64,000 bases of DNA from an uncultured Opitutales bacterium (GCA_900545705.1 URAK01000003.1:1-64000), one strand, 5' to 3'; positions 8,789-18,444 are shown, counted from the stretch's first letter. Notes: generated by a model not told the origin, from the sequence alone. A program made the numbers and translations.

Positions 8789-9259
8789 ATGAGAATAGGA
8801 GAGCTATCCAAATTGACTGGCTGCAAGGTTGTGACAATAAGGTATTATGAGTCGCAAGGCTTACTGCCGGAGCCTGGGCGCAGCGTCTCCAACTACCGAA
8901 ACTACGCCGACGAAGATGTTCAAAGGCTGAATTTTATCCGCAACTGCCGCCTTTTAGGCATAGGCATACCTGAAATACGCAAAATGATAGACTACAAAGA
9001 GGGGCGCATAAGCGGAGGCAGCTGGATAAGGGAAATAGTACAGAAGCGCATAAAAGACGTGGATAGGCAGATTGCCGAGTTAGTCGATTTAAAAATGCAT
9101 CTAGAATTTTTAGCCGGAGAGAAATCTGGAAATTCTGCAGAGATAATCGATAAACTCAAGCAAGGCGAAGAATGCCCATTATGTAAAAAATCTTTGCGAA
9201 AACGCGCAAAAACGCTTTCCGAACCGCGAGTGCCCCGTCCCACAAAAAAAATTTCATAA
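8789..9259 (+). CDS. MerR-family transcriptional regulator
   Basis: A 156-residue protein starting with the MerR winged-helix domain (MRIGELSKLTGCKVVTIRYYE, with SNYRNY in the wing region), then a dimerisation coiled coil at about 75-110. The C-terminal effector region has Cys129 and Cys132 in EECPLCKK, plus Cys12 and Cys53. The CPLC pair recalls metal-sensing members (CadR/ZntR/CueR type), but the residue pattern does not match any of them exactly, so metal or thiol sensing is an inference. It is divergent from the MBL-fold gene with a perfect dyad between them. The basic tail RKRAKTLSEPRVPRPTKK is unusual. Confidence 0.9.
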   Translation: MRIGELSKLTGCKVVTIRYYESQGLLPEPGRSVSNYRNYADEDVQRLNFIRNCRLLGIGIPEIRKMIDYKEGRISGGSWIREIVQKRIKDVDRQIAELVDLKMHLEFLAGEKSGNSAEIIDKLKQGEECPLCKKSLRKRAKTLSEPRVPRPTKKIS

Positions 9260-9435
9260 GCTAATTTGCATGGCCCAGTTTTATTTAGAAACTTAAAGGC
9301 TAAACCACGACCAGCTGCAAAAATATTTTATGCAATGTAAAGTAATGTTTTTAAGCGCGGGGAAAATTTTAAACGCGGGAGAATATATCGTTCAAATTTT
9401 CTAAAAAAGCGCAAAAAAATACGAACAGAAAAAAA

Positions 9436-9519
9436 TACCCGGAGAGGGGGTCGAACCCTCACGATGTTGCCATCGGTGGATTTTGAGTCCACTGCGTCTG
9501 CCAATTCCGCCATCCGGGC
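9436..9519 (-). tRNA. tRNA-Leu(CAA)
   Basis: On the minus strand the acceptor stem GCCCGGA pairs with UCCGGGU, with discriminator A at 9436. The anticodon loop CUCAAAA gives anticodon CAA, reading UUG. There is a long variable arm (CGAUGGCAACAUCG) and a T-arm GGGUUCGACCCC. After the discriminator come T residues, so CCA is not encoded and must be added by nucleotidyltransferase. The flanks (9260-9435 and 9520-9744) hold no gene; T-rich stretches on the minus strand downstream may end transcription. Confidence 0.95.
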
Positions 9520-9744
9520 AAAAAAATTGTAAGCTGAATGCGCCGACATTTTGCGATTTTCCAAAATTTTCGGCAAAAGATATAAGCCTCAAAAGAACTT
9601 TAAAATATTTGTTGAGTATCCCATAATTTGGCGGCAAGTCAAAACATTTTTTCTCAAAGTTTCAAAATGAAGAGAAAAAACAATACCTATAATTTAATTT
9701 GCCTCAGGGCAAGCGCCAGCGGACGGTTGCATTTAAGCCCTCTA

Positions 9745-10641
9745 TTATTTGGCCGCAAGCGCTTCGGATATTTCGGGATATTTAAATTTAAATCCGTTTT
9801 TTAAAAGTTTTGATGGAAAAATATTTTGGTCGGATAAAATCAGGCTTTCGGCGACTTCGCCGCCAAAAAGCCTCACGAGGAATGCGGGTATTCTTAATCG
9901 CACCTTGCTGCCTAGGGATTGAGCGAGGGAGCACGCAAATTTTTCGGCTGTGCAAGAATTTATGGAAGTTGTATTTACAGGGCCGCTAATATTGCTGTTT
10001 TGTGCACAAAATAGCGCCGCCCTTGCGGCGTCTGCAAGCGATATCCACGATACCATATTTTCCCCGTTCCCAAATATAACACCAAAGCCTTTTCGATAGT
10101 ACGGCGCCAGTTTGCCGGCCATTCCACCGCTTGAGTTTATTACAATCCCAAAGCGAAGGTTTACAGTTCTTACGCCGGCGCTCTCGGCGCATTTTGTTGA
10201 CGTTTCCCACGCGGCGCAGACGTCGGACAAAAATCCCGAGCCTTTGGGAAGGGATTCGTCCCCGCATGCGCGGTTGCCGTAATATCCGACAGCTGACGCG
10301 CAAATAAAAACTCTCGGGGGTATTTTTGAATTTGCGGCAGCCTCCGCCAATTTTTTCGTAGAGTCAACGCGGCTTTTTAAAATTTTTTCTCTCTTGGATT
10401 TTGTCCAAAAGCCGAATACGCTCTCAGCCGCAAGATGCACAATTACGTCATAGCCGTCGAGCGGCGGAGGATTTGAGTTTGAGGAATCCCATTTTATAAA
10501 GCCCACCCTTCCGTCTTTCGGGGGAGTTCTTCCAATCGCCGTCACATCAGCTGAATCCGCAATAAATTCAGAGCACACGGCGCTTCCAACGAAGCCTCCC
10601 GCCCCGCTTACGAGCACTTTGTACGATTTTCCGTTTCCCAT
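9745..10641 (-). CDS. NAD(P)-dependent epimerase-like protein, TIGR01777/YfcH family
   Basis: A 298-residue short-chain dehydrogenase-type protein of the extended class. The nucleotide-binding motif GAGGFVGS lies close to the chosen start (MGNGKSYKVLVSG). The family pattern continues with YDVIVHLAAE, FICASAVGYYG (active-site Tyr in YYG), LRFGIV and MVSWI. The C-terminal stretch around FPSKLLKNGFKFKYP is the family ending. The role of YfcH-like proteins is poorly defined, and a nucleotide-sugar or quinone substrate has not been established. Longer readings start at 10680 or 10701 but add unrelated residues. It lies downstream of the sialidase-like gene on the same strand with a 108-bp gap. Confidence 0.85.
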   Translation of the reverse strand: MGNGKSYKVLVSGAGGFVGSAVCSEFIADSADVTAIGRTPPKDGRVGFIKWDSSNSNPPPLDGYDVIVHLAAESVFGFWTKSKREKILKSRVDSTKKLAEAAANSKIPPRVFICASAVGYYGNRACGDESLPKGSGFLSDVCAAWETSTKCAESAGVRTVNLRFGIVINSSGGMAGKLAPYYRKGFGVIFGNGENMVSWISLADAARAALFCAQNSNISGPVNTTSINSCTAEKFACSLAQSLGSKVRLRIPAFLVRLFGGEVAESLILSDQNIFPSKLLKNGFKFKYPEISEALAAK

Positions 10642-10749
10642 GATAGGTTTCAGACACTTAAAATTTGCCTTTTGTTTCATTTGCCGCGCGCAAAAAAGCA
10701 CAGCAGAAAATTCAATGCTCGCGATGGAAAAAATCGCTGTCGCAGTTTC

Positions 10750-11907
10750 CTACTTTCCGGAATTTATATTTGAAAGAATTTCAAAAGCGGTAAGCGGGCG
10801 GGAATAAATTCTAAACCGCTTCATATTAACATCAAAACCTTTTGCGACAACCGCAGAACCCAAAGCGTTTATAGAAGAAATTTCCGGATAGAAAGTTTCC
10901 CACCCAAAAGGCCTTGCAAAATCGCCATCGCAAACTTGCCCGTCGTATACTGACATCGCGAGCTTCGACTTTCCGTCGATTACTATTGCGATATGCGCTT
11001 CTTTCCCGGGGGTGAAAGCGCCGCTGTCGGTTGTCCATTTTACCTGGGAAACCCCGTCGTTTAAAATTATCGAAAAAGCGCGTCCCGGCGCCGTTTCAAT
11101 TTTTAGGCCCTTCCCTTGCGTGTCGGTATTGTCAAAAATTGTCACTCCTGCAGCTGCGCTTTCAAAGTTCGCTATAAATTCTACGGTAAGCCCGCTCTTT
11201 TTTATATCCGGAATCCGCGGCATTCTTACGGTACGCCCGCCATTGTCGAGATTTTTCAAGTTCAGAATCAATCCGTGCGTCGTAAGAGTATTTTCGGGTT
11301 CGCGATCTATAAACTCAGCCTTTACAGGGTCTATTTTTCTAAGGGCTCCTCGCTTGCCTACGCGCGTATAAAGCCAATAGGAGCCATTTTTTTGAAAAAA
11401 CATCGGCAGGGAATATTTTCGTTCCGCCTTTTTTGCCACGTGCAATACCTCCGGTTGAGACCATTTAAAGTCTTTCCCTGACGGCCTGCCGACGGACGCC
11501 CATACGACATTCCCGCCTTCGTAGGAATCCGACGTATTATTATAAAACAACAAAATTGCAGATCCATTTGGAAGCTTAAAAATCTGTGGGCGAGAATTTG
11601 GGTTTAAAATAAACTTGCCGGTGTTTGAATATTTGAGGGCGGAAGGCTCCGTCCATGTTTTGCCGCCGTCGCTGCTCGTGCGGGAAAAGATTTTGCCTAT
11701 ATCAGTCTTCTCGACTTTATAAATTGTGCCGTCGCCCAATGTGACAGTGTCGTGCGCCGCCGGAGCGTTTGGCAGCCCCTCCGCCAAAATCATAAAAGCG
11801 TCCGAGTCGCTTTTTTCTGCGGCGGTCTGTGTTTGGCTTTTTTCCGTATTTACCGACGTGCAGCCAAACAAGGCAAGCGACACTGCAAGTATGCAAAAAT
11901 TTCTCAT
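10750..11907 (-). CDS. Lipoprotein with partial sialidase/BNR propeller and C-terminal LamG-like domain
   Basis: A 385-residue protein with a lipoprotein signal (MRNFCILAVSLALFGC, Cys16 as the lipidated residue). Residues about 45-200 resemble a sialidase-type propeller: the Asp-box SSDGGKTW, SRPQIFKLPNGSAILLFYN, and YSLPMFF. Residues about 235-385 are beta-rich and LamG/concanavalin-like (TVEFIANFES, HIAIVIDGKSKLAMSVYDG, FRIYSRPLTAFE). The propeller part is shorter than a complete six-bladed sialidase, so enzymatic activity is doubtful and glycan binding is equally likely. It is divergent from murJ. No sialic acid catabolic genes are nearby. Confidence 0.75.
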   Translation of the reverse strand: MRNFCILAVSLALFGCTSVNTEKSQTQTAAEKSDSDAFMILAEGLPNAPAAHDTVTLGDGTIYKVEKTDIGKIFSRTSSDGGKTWTEPSALKYSNTGKFILNPNSRPQIFKLPNGSAILLFYNNTSDSYEGGNVVWASVGRPSGKDFKWSQPEVLHVAKKAERKYSLPMFFQKNGSYWLYTRVGKRGALRKIDPVKAEFIDREPENTLTTHGLILNLKNLDNGGRTVRMPRIPDIKKSGLTVEFIANFESAAAGVTIFDNTDTQGKGLKIETAPGRAFSIILNDGVSQVKWTTDSGAFTPGKEAHIAIVIDGKSKLAMSVYDGQVCDGDFARPFGWETFYPEISSINALGSAVVAKGFDVNMKRFRIYSRPLTAFEILSNINSGK

Positions 11908-12091
11908 GGCAGATATAGTGTTTGTTAAATGGAACGCACAACAGCTTCCATTTTTTATATAATATGCCGCAAAACCCGATAATGTCAAACCGCAATTTTA
12001 TAAACACTAAAAGTTTGAATATTAACAAAGGCTAAAATAATCAAAAAAATTGACACGCGCCGCGGCGTGTCGCACGATAAACGGAATCAAT

Positions 12092-13624
12092 ATGGGCGGC
12101 CAATTAAAAAACATAGCTAAAATATCCGCGGCTACAATAGGCTCGCGCGTGCTTGGATTCGCAAGAGACGCCGCAACAATGGCGTATTTGGGCCTGTCGG
12201 CAGTGAACGCCGCCTACACTTTCGCCTTCACTCTCCCCAACCTTTTTAGAAGGCTGCTCGGCGAAGGCGCATTGTCGTCCGCAATGATACCGATATTTGC
12301 GCAGTCGGTCGAAAGATCCGGCAAAGAGGCGGCATTTGGATTTCTAAACAAAGTAATTACAAGAACTGCAATATTGCTTGCGGTTCTTACGATTCTCGGA
12401 ATGGTGTTTGCATTTGCGGCGTCGGAAGCCGACATACAAACACAGCGCTTCCACTTGGGCGCTAGCTACTTGGTGGTTCTAATGCCCTACATGTTTATGA
12501 TATGCCTCGCCGCAGTTTTCGGCAGCGCTTTAAACGTTTTGGGATCTTTCGGAATGCCCTCGATTGGGCCAATGCTTCTTAATATATCCATAATTTGCGG
12601 AATTTTTATTGGTGCGGGACTGTATCCGTCCGACGATGTCGCGCTCGGGTACGCGATGTGCGCGGCATGGCTTGTGGGCGGCTTTCTGCAAATGCTTATT
12701 CCTGCGGTGTGGACGTATAAAAAAGGTTGGAGATTCAAATTTGACCTCGGCAAGTCGGACGAGCTTGGCGAGCTGTACGCCCTCTTTGTGCCTGCGCTTG
12801 CAGGGGCAGCAATCATACAGGTAAATATTTTTGTGTCCAAAATGCTCGCTCTTTGGCTTAACGACTCCGCAATCCCCGCGCTTTATTTGGCGAGCCGGCT
12901 TTTGGAGTTCCCGCTCGGAGTCTTTACGATAGCAATCGCGACCGTATTTTTCCCGAGGCTTTCTGCATTAAAAGCATCGGACGACGCAGAGGCGCACAAG
13001 AGGGAGTACGCAAAGGGTTTTTTGATGACACTCGCAGTGGCAATTCCCGCCACGTTCGGGCTTGTGACTTTCGCGCCGGACATCATTGCCCTTCTATTTC
13101 AATGGGGAGTTTTTAAGGCGCGCGACGTCGATATATGCACACCCGTCGTAATCGCCGCAGTCTCCGGGTTGCCTTTCTTTTCAATCGCGACTTTCGCAAC
13201 GCGCGGGTTCCATTCCTCGAAAGACACCAAGACGCCTGTGAAAATATCCGCGTATTCATTCGCCGCGAACATTGCGCTTTCACTTATATTGATGAAGCCC
13301 TTCGGAGCGGCGGGGCTTGCCGCCGCAAATGCGGGTGCCGCCGCCTTGCAGGCGTGGATGCTTTCGTCGAAGCTTAAACTGAAATTCGGGAAACTTGGGC
13401 TAGTAGACGAGGTCGGAAAAATATTCGCGGCAAGCGCGGTTATGACGATTGCTTCTCTTGGGCTCAGGGCCGCTGGCGCAGGATTTTTCCAGGGCAAAGG
13501 GCTTGCGCTCTTTTCGTGCGCGGCAGCGATTCCCATTGCGGCATGCGTTTATTTTGCATGCCTTGCCCTTTTTAAATCGAAACTTGCAAACGTGGCTCTC
13601 GCCGCGATAATTAAGAAAAAATAA
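12092..13624 (+). CDS. murJ: Lipid II flippase MurJ
   Basis: A 510-residue polytopic membrane protein of the MVF/MurJ family with about fourteen membrane segments. The N-terminal signature ATIGSRVLGFARDAATM and LPNLFRRLLGEGALSSAMIP are both MurJ hallmarks, including the charged residues lining the cavity. It moves lipid-linked peptidoglycan precursor across the inner membrane. The start at 12092 was chosen because family similarity begins there; the 14 extra residues of a longer frame are unrelated. hemE starts two bases after its stop, so murJ probably leads the hemE-hemN-sixA operon. Confidence 0.95.
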   Translation: MGGQLKNIAKISAATIGSRVLGFARDAATMAYLGLSAVNAAYTFAFTLPNLFRRLLGEGALSSAMIPIFAQSVERSGKEAAFGFLNKVITRTAILLAVLTILGMVFAFAASEADIQTQRFHLGASYLVVLMPYMFMICLAAVFGSALNVLGSFGMPSIGPMLLNISIICGIFIGAGLYPSDDVALGYAMCAAWLVGGFLQMLIPAVWTYKKGWRFKFDLGKSDELGELYALFVPALAGAAIIQVNIFVSKMLALWLNDSAIPALYLASRLLEFPLGVFTIAIATVFFPRLSALKASDDAEAHKREYAKGFLMTLAVAIPATFGLVTFAPDIIALLFQWGVFKARDVDICTPVVIAAVSGLPFFSIATFATRGFHSSKDTKTPVKISAYSFAANIALSLILMKPFGAAGLAAANAGAAALQAWMLSSKLKLKFGKLGLVDEVGKIFAASAVMTIASLGLRAAGAGFFQGKGLALFSCAAAIPIAACVYFACLALFKSKLANVALAAIIKKK

Positions 13625-13626
13625 AA

Positions 13627-14670
13627 ATGTCAAGCTCACCGAAAAATTCGAGGGAACTCTTCCTTGCTGCCTGCGGAGGGCTAAGCGTTCCGCGTCCTCC
13701 GATATGGATTATGAGGCAGGCAGGCAGGTACTTGCCGGAATACAGGGATTTGAAGCAAAAATACGGCTTTTTGGGAATAGTAAAAAATCCTGAAATAGCG
13801 GTTGAGGCCGCTTTGCAGCCCATGCGCCGCTTCGACTTCGACTGCGCGATAGCCTTTTCCGACATTCTTACAATCCCGGAAGCGCTCGGCTTTCCATACC
13901 GCTTCAAAGACGGCGGGGGAATAACGCTCGAGCGCACGGTTGAGAGTGCAGTCGACGCCGCGATAGACTTTCCTGCCCAAAAGGTTCGAGAAAAGCTCGG
14001 GTATGTCGCCGAAAATATATCCCTTTTAAGGTCGAGCCTCCCCGATAAAGCGGTTTTTGGTTTTTGCGGCTCTCCGTTTACTCTTGCAGCATATATGGTG
14101 GAGGGCGGCGGCTCAAAAACCTTTCCTAAGTTTACGCGCTTTATGCGCGAGTGTCCGGACGCCTTTGAAAGGCTCATGGAAGCCCTGTGCTCCGCCGCCG
14201 GAGAATACGCCCTGATGCAGGCCGAACGCGGCATAGACGCATTTCAAATTTTCGACTCCAACGCATTCTTGATTCCCGACGGAAAATATTTTGAGCTGTC
14301 CGGAAAATGGAACGCCAAGGTCTTTTCCAAAATATCCGGAAAAGCGAAAACTTTTTTGTTTTCCCCCCTGCCCTCCGCCAGATTCCCGGAACTTTTGGCA
14401 GTAGGCTCGGACGCCTATTCCATATATACGGGTCAAGATATGTCTGATATCCGTGCAAAAAATCCGGGCAACTACGTTTTGCAGGGGAATCTCGACCCAA
14501 TGTTGCTGTCGGTTGCAACTCCGGCGGAAGTCGAGCGGGAAACTTTAAAAATATTATCGGCGCAAAAGTGCTTCGGAAGGCATATTTTCAATCTTGGGCA
14601 CGGAATATTGCCTGACGCAAAAATTGAAAATGTCGAAGCAATGCGCAAATGCGTCGCAGAATTTAAGTGA
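13627..14670 (+). CDS. hemE: Uroporphyrinogen decarboxylase
   Basis: A 347-residue cytoplasmic enzyme of usual length. It shows the strong N-terminal signature RPPIWIMRQAGRYLPEY, then AFSDIL with the conserved catalytic Asp, GFCGSPFTLAAYM, and NLGHGILP near the end. It removes four carboxyl groups from uroporphyrinogen III to give coproporphyrinogen III. The product is the substrate of HemN, whose gene begins one base after the hemE stop codon. There is no Shine-Dalgarno sequence in the 2-nt gap after murJ, so translation is probably coupled. Confidence 0.97.
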   Translation: MSSSPKNSRELFLAACGGLSVPRPPIWIMRQAGRYLPEYRDLKQKYGFLGIVKNPEIAVEAALQPMRRFDFDCAIAFSDILTIPEALGFPYRFKDGGGITLERTVESAVDAAIDFPAQKVREKLGYVAENISLLRSSLPDKAVFGFCGSPFTLAAYMVEGGGSKTFPKFTRFMRECPDAFERLMEALCSAAGEYALMQAERGIDAFQIFDSNAFLIPDGKYFELSGKWNAKVFSKISGKAKTFLFSPLPSARFPELLAVGSDAYSIYTGQDMSDIRAKNPGNYVLQGNLDPMLLSVATPAEVERETLKILSAQKCFGRHIFNLGHGILPDAKIENVEAMRKCVAEFK

Positions 14671-14671
14671 T

Positions 14672-16012
14672 ATGGAAAATCTAAAAAGACTAATCGCTAA
14701 ATACGCAGTTCCCGGGCCGAGATACACATCATATCCAACGGCTCTCGACTTTTCAAAGGACGCCGACAAGGGGAATTTAAAGCGGCTCGCGCTTTCGGAG
14801 CTGCCCGATGCTTCGCTGTATGTCCACATTCCCTTTTGCGCCAACTTATGCCGATTTTGCGGTTGCACAACAACCCTTGGGCGCGACCTAAAAGCGGCGG
14901 AAGACTATTTGACGCTTGTTGAGAAGGAGCTTGAAAATTGGCGACGCGCCGGCATGCCAAGGCGCCTGTTAAGGCAGATACATTTGGGCGGCGGAACGCC
15001 GAACTTTTTGTCGCCGGAACAAATAATGCGCTTGGGCGCAATCATAAGCGAATATTTTGAGATAGCCGATGGATGTGAGTTTTCTGCGGAGCTCGATCCG
15101 CGTACACTTACGCGCGCAAAAGTACAGGCATTTGCCAAAATAGGGGTCAACCGCGCTTCGCTCGGCGTTCAGGACACAAATCCGGAGGTCCAAAAAGCAG
15201 TGAACAGGATACAGCCCCCGCAGCGCAACAAAGAAGCCGTGTCGTGGCTTAGGGAGAGCGGGATAAATAACATAAATATCGATTTGATGTACGGTCTGCC
15301 CCTGCAAACCATAAAGAGTTTTGAAAAGACAATTGAAGACGCGCTCGAATTGGATCCCGCGAGAATTGCGCTTTTCGGATACGCCCATGTGCCATGGGTA
15401 AAGCCGGCTCAAAAAGTCCTCGAAAAATGCGGCATTCCTACGTCTGAGGAGAAGGCGGATTTATTCATACTCGGCAAGCGTTCTTTCGAAGATGCCGGAT
15501 ACGAATTTATAGGCCTCGACCATTTTGCAAAACCGGCAGATGCACTAATAAAAGCGCGCAAAAACGGAACCTTGCACAGAAATTTTCAAGGGTACAGCAC
15601 CTGCGCCGGCATTGATTTGTTTGCAGTCGGGCTAACCTCCATATCCGAAACGAGGACGTCGTACAGGCAGAACTTCAAGACTATGGAGGATTATAAAAAA
15701 GCAGTGGAATCCGGAGAACTTCCCATTGAGAGGGGAATTGTTCTCGATGGAGAGGACTTGCTTAGAAGGGCGGTTATAATGGATATAATGTGCGCGCTGA
15801 AAGTCGACTTCAATAACTACGGCGTTGATTTTCGCTCAAAATTCGCGGAAGCGCTCGCAAAAATGGAAGACATGCAAAAGGACGGTCTGGTCGAGATGCA
15901 CGAGGGCGGATTTAGCGTTTTGCCAATCGGAAGGCTCTTTTTAAGAAACATAGCAATGCTCTTTGACGGCAGGCTGTCAGCCCACAAAAACACATTTTCA
16001 AAAACGGTCTGA
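14672..16012 (+). CDS. hemN: Oxygen-independent coproporphyrinogen III oxidase
   Basis: A 446-residue radical-SAM enzyme. The cluster motif HIPFCANLCRFCGC places Cys56, Cys60, Cys63 and Cys65 as in HemN (CxxxCxxCxC). The N-terminal RYTSYPTA, LGGGTPNFLS and the later NINIDLMYGLPLQT are HemN-specific rather than HemW-like. It oxidatively decarboxylates coproporphyrinogen III without oxygen, which fits an anaerobic or microaerobic life. The start at 14672 follows the hemE stop by one base; a longer frame would overlap hemE by about 75 nt with no similarity. Confidence 0.96.
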   Translation: MENLKRLIAKYAVPGPRYTSYPTALDFSKDADKGNLKRLALSELPDASLYVHIPFCANLCRFCGCTTTLGRDLKAAEDYLTLVEKELENWRRAGMPRRLLRQIHLGGGTPNFLSPEQIMRLGAIISEYFEIADGCEFSAELDPRTLTRAKVQAFAKIGVNRASLGVQDTNPEVQKAVNRIQPPQRNKEAVSWLRESGINNINIDLMYGLPLQTIKSFEKTIEDALELDPARIALFGYAHVPWVKPAQKVLEKCGIPTSEEKADLFILGKRSFEDAGYEFIGLDHFAKPADALIKARKNGTLHRNFQGYSTCAGIDLFAVGLTSISETRTSYRQNFKTMEDYKKAVESGELPIERGIVLDGEDLLRRAVIMDIMCALKVDFNNYGVDFRSKFAEALAKMEDMQKDGLVEMHEGGFSVLPIGRLFLRNIAMLFDGRLSAHKNTFSKTV

Positions 16013-16018
16013 GTAAAA

Positions 16019-16510
16019 ATGAAACTATTTCTAACCCGCCACGCGAAAGCCGAAGATACCTTTCCGGACGAGAGCCGCAAATTGTCAGACTTTGGCAAAA
16101 AGCAGATAAAATCGCTTTGCGGGCATTTGGATTCTTCGGTATTTGAAAATGTCGCGCAAATATGGCACAGCCCATATGAGCGCGCGCTTGAAACTGCTGA
16201 ATCCTTAAAGAGTGAATTGCTTCTGAAGGCGGAATTGCTGAAAGTGGCAAATATAACACCGTACGATCGCCCGGCTGAAATTGCGCGCACGATTTGTTCC
16301 ATTTCCACATTTGGCGGTGACTTGATACTCGTGTCGCACAATCCGTTTTTGGAGGAGCTTGCAAATCTGCTTCTAAACGCGGGAACCGAAGCCCCGCGCA
16401 TAAATTTTAGGACTTGTACCATGGCGGCGCTGCGCCTTGAAGACTGCGAATGCGGGGAATTCGGAACTTGGTCTGCCGATTTCGTAATACACCCCAAAAT
16501 TCTTTCCTAA
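16019..16510 (+). CDS. sixA: Phosphohistidine phosphatase SixA-like
   Basis: A 163-residue histidine-phosphatase-superfamily protein. The N-terminal LTRHAKAE supplies the phosphorylated His8 and Arg7, HSPYERALETAE supplies a second Arg, and LVSHNPFLE supplies the second catalytic His. This compact form matches SixA, which dephosphorylates phosphohistidine on phosphocarrier proteins; in E. coli it acts on the nitrogen PTS protein NPr. That is suggestive because a PtsN-like protein is encoded about 2 kb downstream. It starts six bases after hemN. The next 160 bp to the ClC gene hold no feature I can support. Confidence 0.88.
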   Translation: MKLFLTRHAKAEDTFPDESRKLSDFGKKQIKSLCGHLDSSVFENVAQIWHSPYERALETAESLKSELLLKAELLKVANITPYDRPAEIARTICSISTFGGDLILVSHNPFLEELANLLLNAGTEAPRINFRTCTMAALRLEDCECGEFGTWSADFVIHPKILS

Positions 16511-16672
16511 AGCAGGCTTTTTTTTGGGTATCCACCTTCATCGTTTAGTGAATGGAAATGCGCCGCAAATGCAATAGTTGCTGCTGCAAGCCCTTTCATT
16601 CTTTTGCGCAAAAAAATGCGGACAGCAATTATACAAAATATTGGAATCTAGCGGCTTTTACGCAATAAGAGT

Positions 16673-18421
16673 TTACGCCCCTATTTTGTCGCGGGCGCAC
16701 AATTCGTTAAAAGCCATAAAAATATCGTTTCTGTTTACAATGCCGTAAAATTTTCCGTCGGCTGTGACCATCGGGAGCTCGTCAAAAGTGGGGTTTTCGG
16801 AAAATACTTTGACGCCGTCAACCAGTGGAATCGACGGATTCAGTTTCGGGATATCCGAACGCATTAGGTCATCGGCGATAACATTTGAAGATAGCGTCCC
16901 GGATTTAACAAACTCCAAAACATCGGAGCGTAAAATTCCACCCATGTACCTGTTGCTGCGCGAGACGACATATACTGCGTAATCCGGATTTTTTATAAAA
17001 ATCTTCGCCACGTTTTTAAATAGGGTCGTCGCGGAAACCGTATTGTATCCCTTCCGGAAAAGGTCGCCGACTTTTACGTTTTTTAGCGGCTTGTTGAAAA
17101 CCGACTTCACCCCGCCCGACGCTTCCGAATAGTACATGGATTTCGCCTCGGTCATTTTTGATACGCTGTACGAGACAAGCACGCCTATCGCGAGCGGAAA
17201 TATCATGTGCCCCGCCATGGTAAATTCCAAAACGAGCATAAGTGACGTAAGCGGCGCCGCCGCTGCCGTCGTAAAAAATGCGGCCATGCCCAAAAGCGAG
17301 AATCCTATAATTTCTTCCGCTCCGAGCGGGAATCCCAGCAGAACCAGCAGCTGCGCAAATATGAAACCAAAAACGCACCCAATAGTAAGCGTGGGAGTTA
17401 GGACGCCGCCAACTGCGCCGGCCCCGAAAAATAAGGCGACTGAAAATATTTTTAAAGCAAGTATCGCAGAGATTTCTTCGAGGGAGAAGTCCATATTCAC
17501 AAGCCCGCGTATGATGTGCGCGCCGTTGCCTGTCACCTCAGGATACCATATGGCGATTGCCCCCACCGCGATTCCCGCCGCGGCAAGGCGGATCGGCAGA
17601 GGCGCGATTCCGCTTCTGTTGAGAAGTTTTCGCGTTTTGTTTAGCCACACAATCCAGAATTTTGCTAGCAGAGATGCCGCGACCCCAAGAACAGCGCTTA
17701 ACAAAGCGGTATGGAGATTTACCCCCAAAAAAGCGTCAGAGATTTCATATAGGGGCGCGGGGTTTGATATTGCGCACATTACAAGATAGCTCGTGCAGCT
17801 TGCCGCCATTAGGGGCGCAATGATTTCCATAGACATAACCCCAATTACAATCTCGCAGACAAAGAGCGCTCCGGCGAGCGGCGCGTGGAAAACCGACGCC
17901 ATTGCTCCGGCGGCCGAACATGCGATTAAAAGCCTTAGTCTCGGAGTAGAAAGGCGCAGCCGCCTTCCAACAACTGATGCGAATACGGCGACTGTCTGCA
18001 CGAGGGGCCCTTCGCGCCCTATCGAAGTACCCGACCCTATTGTTATAATTGCTGCAAGGCTTCTGAGCAAATTTGCGCGCACGGGGATATATCCGTTGCC
18101 GATTGAAACGGCTTCCATGTACGGGGTCGGCGATTTTTTTATTTTTTTTGCGGCAAATAACAAGACGATTCCCGCCAGCAACCCGCCCGCGAAAAGCGAA
18201 AATATCCTGCGCCACGGCGAAATTTGAGAAAAGGCCGCCACGACCCTCTCGCCGTCGGCGCCGGTTAGAATCGACAAAATGCAAGACGACGCATATTTGA
18301 AAGCGAGAGCCACAAAAGCTGAAATAATGCCAGCCAATACGGCGTAAAAATAAATTCCCCCTTTACCCGAAAGGTTAAAACGGATTCTGAGGCAAAGTAG
18401 AAATTTTAAAAGTCCGCTCAC
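16673..18421 (-). CDS. ClC-family chloride/proton antiporter with C-terminal CBS pair
   Basis: About 582 residues: a ClC membrane core (about 20-450), then two CBS domains (about 480-582; MGGILRSDVLEF and FYGIVNRNDIFM are CBS ends). The filter motif GSGTSIGREGP retains the external gating Glu of exchangers, and GGVLTPTLTIG matches the GxFxP position. The GSGIP motif is not clear. The start is uncertain: ATG at 18526 would overlap the upstream PtsN-like gene by about 80 nt, while a GTG at 18421 lies just after that gene's stop and keeps the first helix. I chose the GTG. Confidence 0.85.
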   Translation of the reverse strand: MSGLLKFLLCLRIRFNLSGKGGIYFYAVLAGIISAFVALAFKYASSCILSILTGADGERVVAAFSQISPWRRIFSLFAGGLLAGIVLLFAAKKIKKSPTPYMEAVSIGNGYIPVRANLLRSLAAIITIGSGTSIGREGPLVQTVAVFASVVGRRLRLSTPRLRLLIACSAAGAMASVFHAPLAGALFVCEIVIGVMSMEIIAPLMAASCTSYLVMCAISNPAPLYEISDAFLGVNLHTALLSAVLGVAASLLAKFWIVWLNKTRKLLNRSGIAPLPIRLAAAGIAVGAIAIWYPEVTGNGAHIIRGLVNMDFSLEEISAILALKIFSVALFFGAGAVGGVLTPTLTIGCVFGFIFAQLLVLLGFPLGAEEIIGFSLLGMAAFFTTAAAAPLTSLMLVLEFTMAGHMIFPLAIGVLVSYSVSKMTEAKSMYYSEASGGVKSVFNKPLKNVKVGDLFRKGYNTVSATTLFKNVAKIFIKNPDYAVYVVSRSNRYMGGILRSDVLEFVKSGTLSSNVIADDLMRSDIPKLNPSIPLVDGVKVFSENPTFDELPMVTADGKFYGIVNRNDIFMAFNELCARDKIGA

Positions 18422-18444
18422 AGTCGAAATATAAATTAACGGCG

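Noticed and set aside
13611..14234. 207-codon frame antisense to hemE
   Set aside because: Shadow of a clearly conserved hemE gene.
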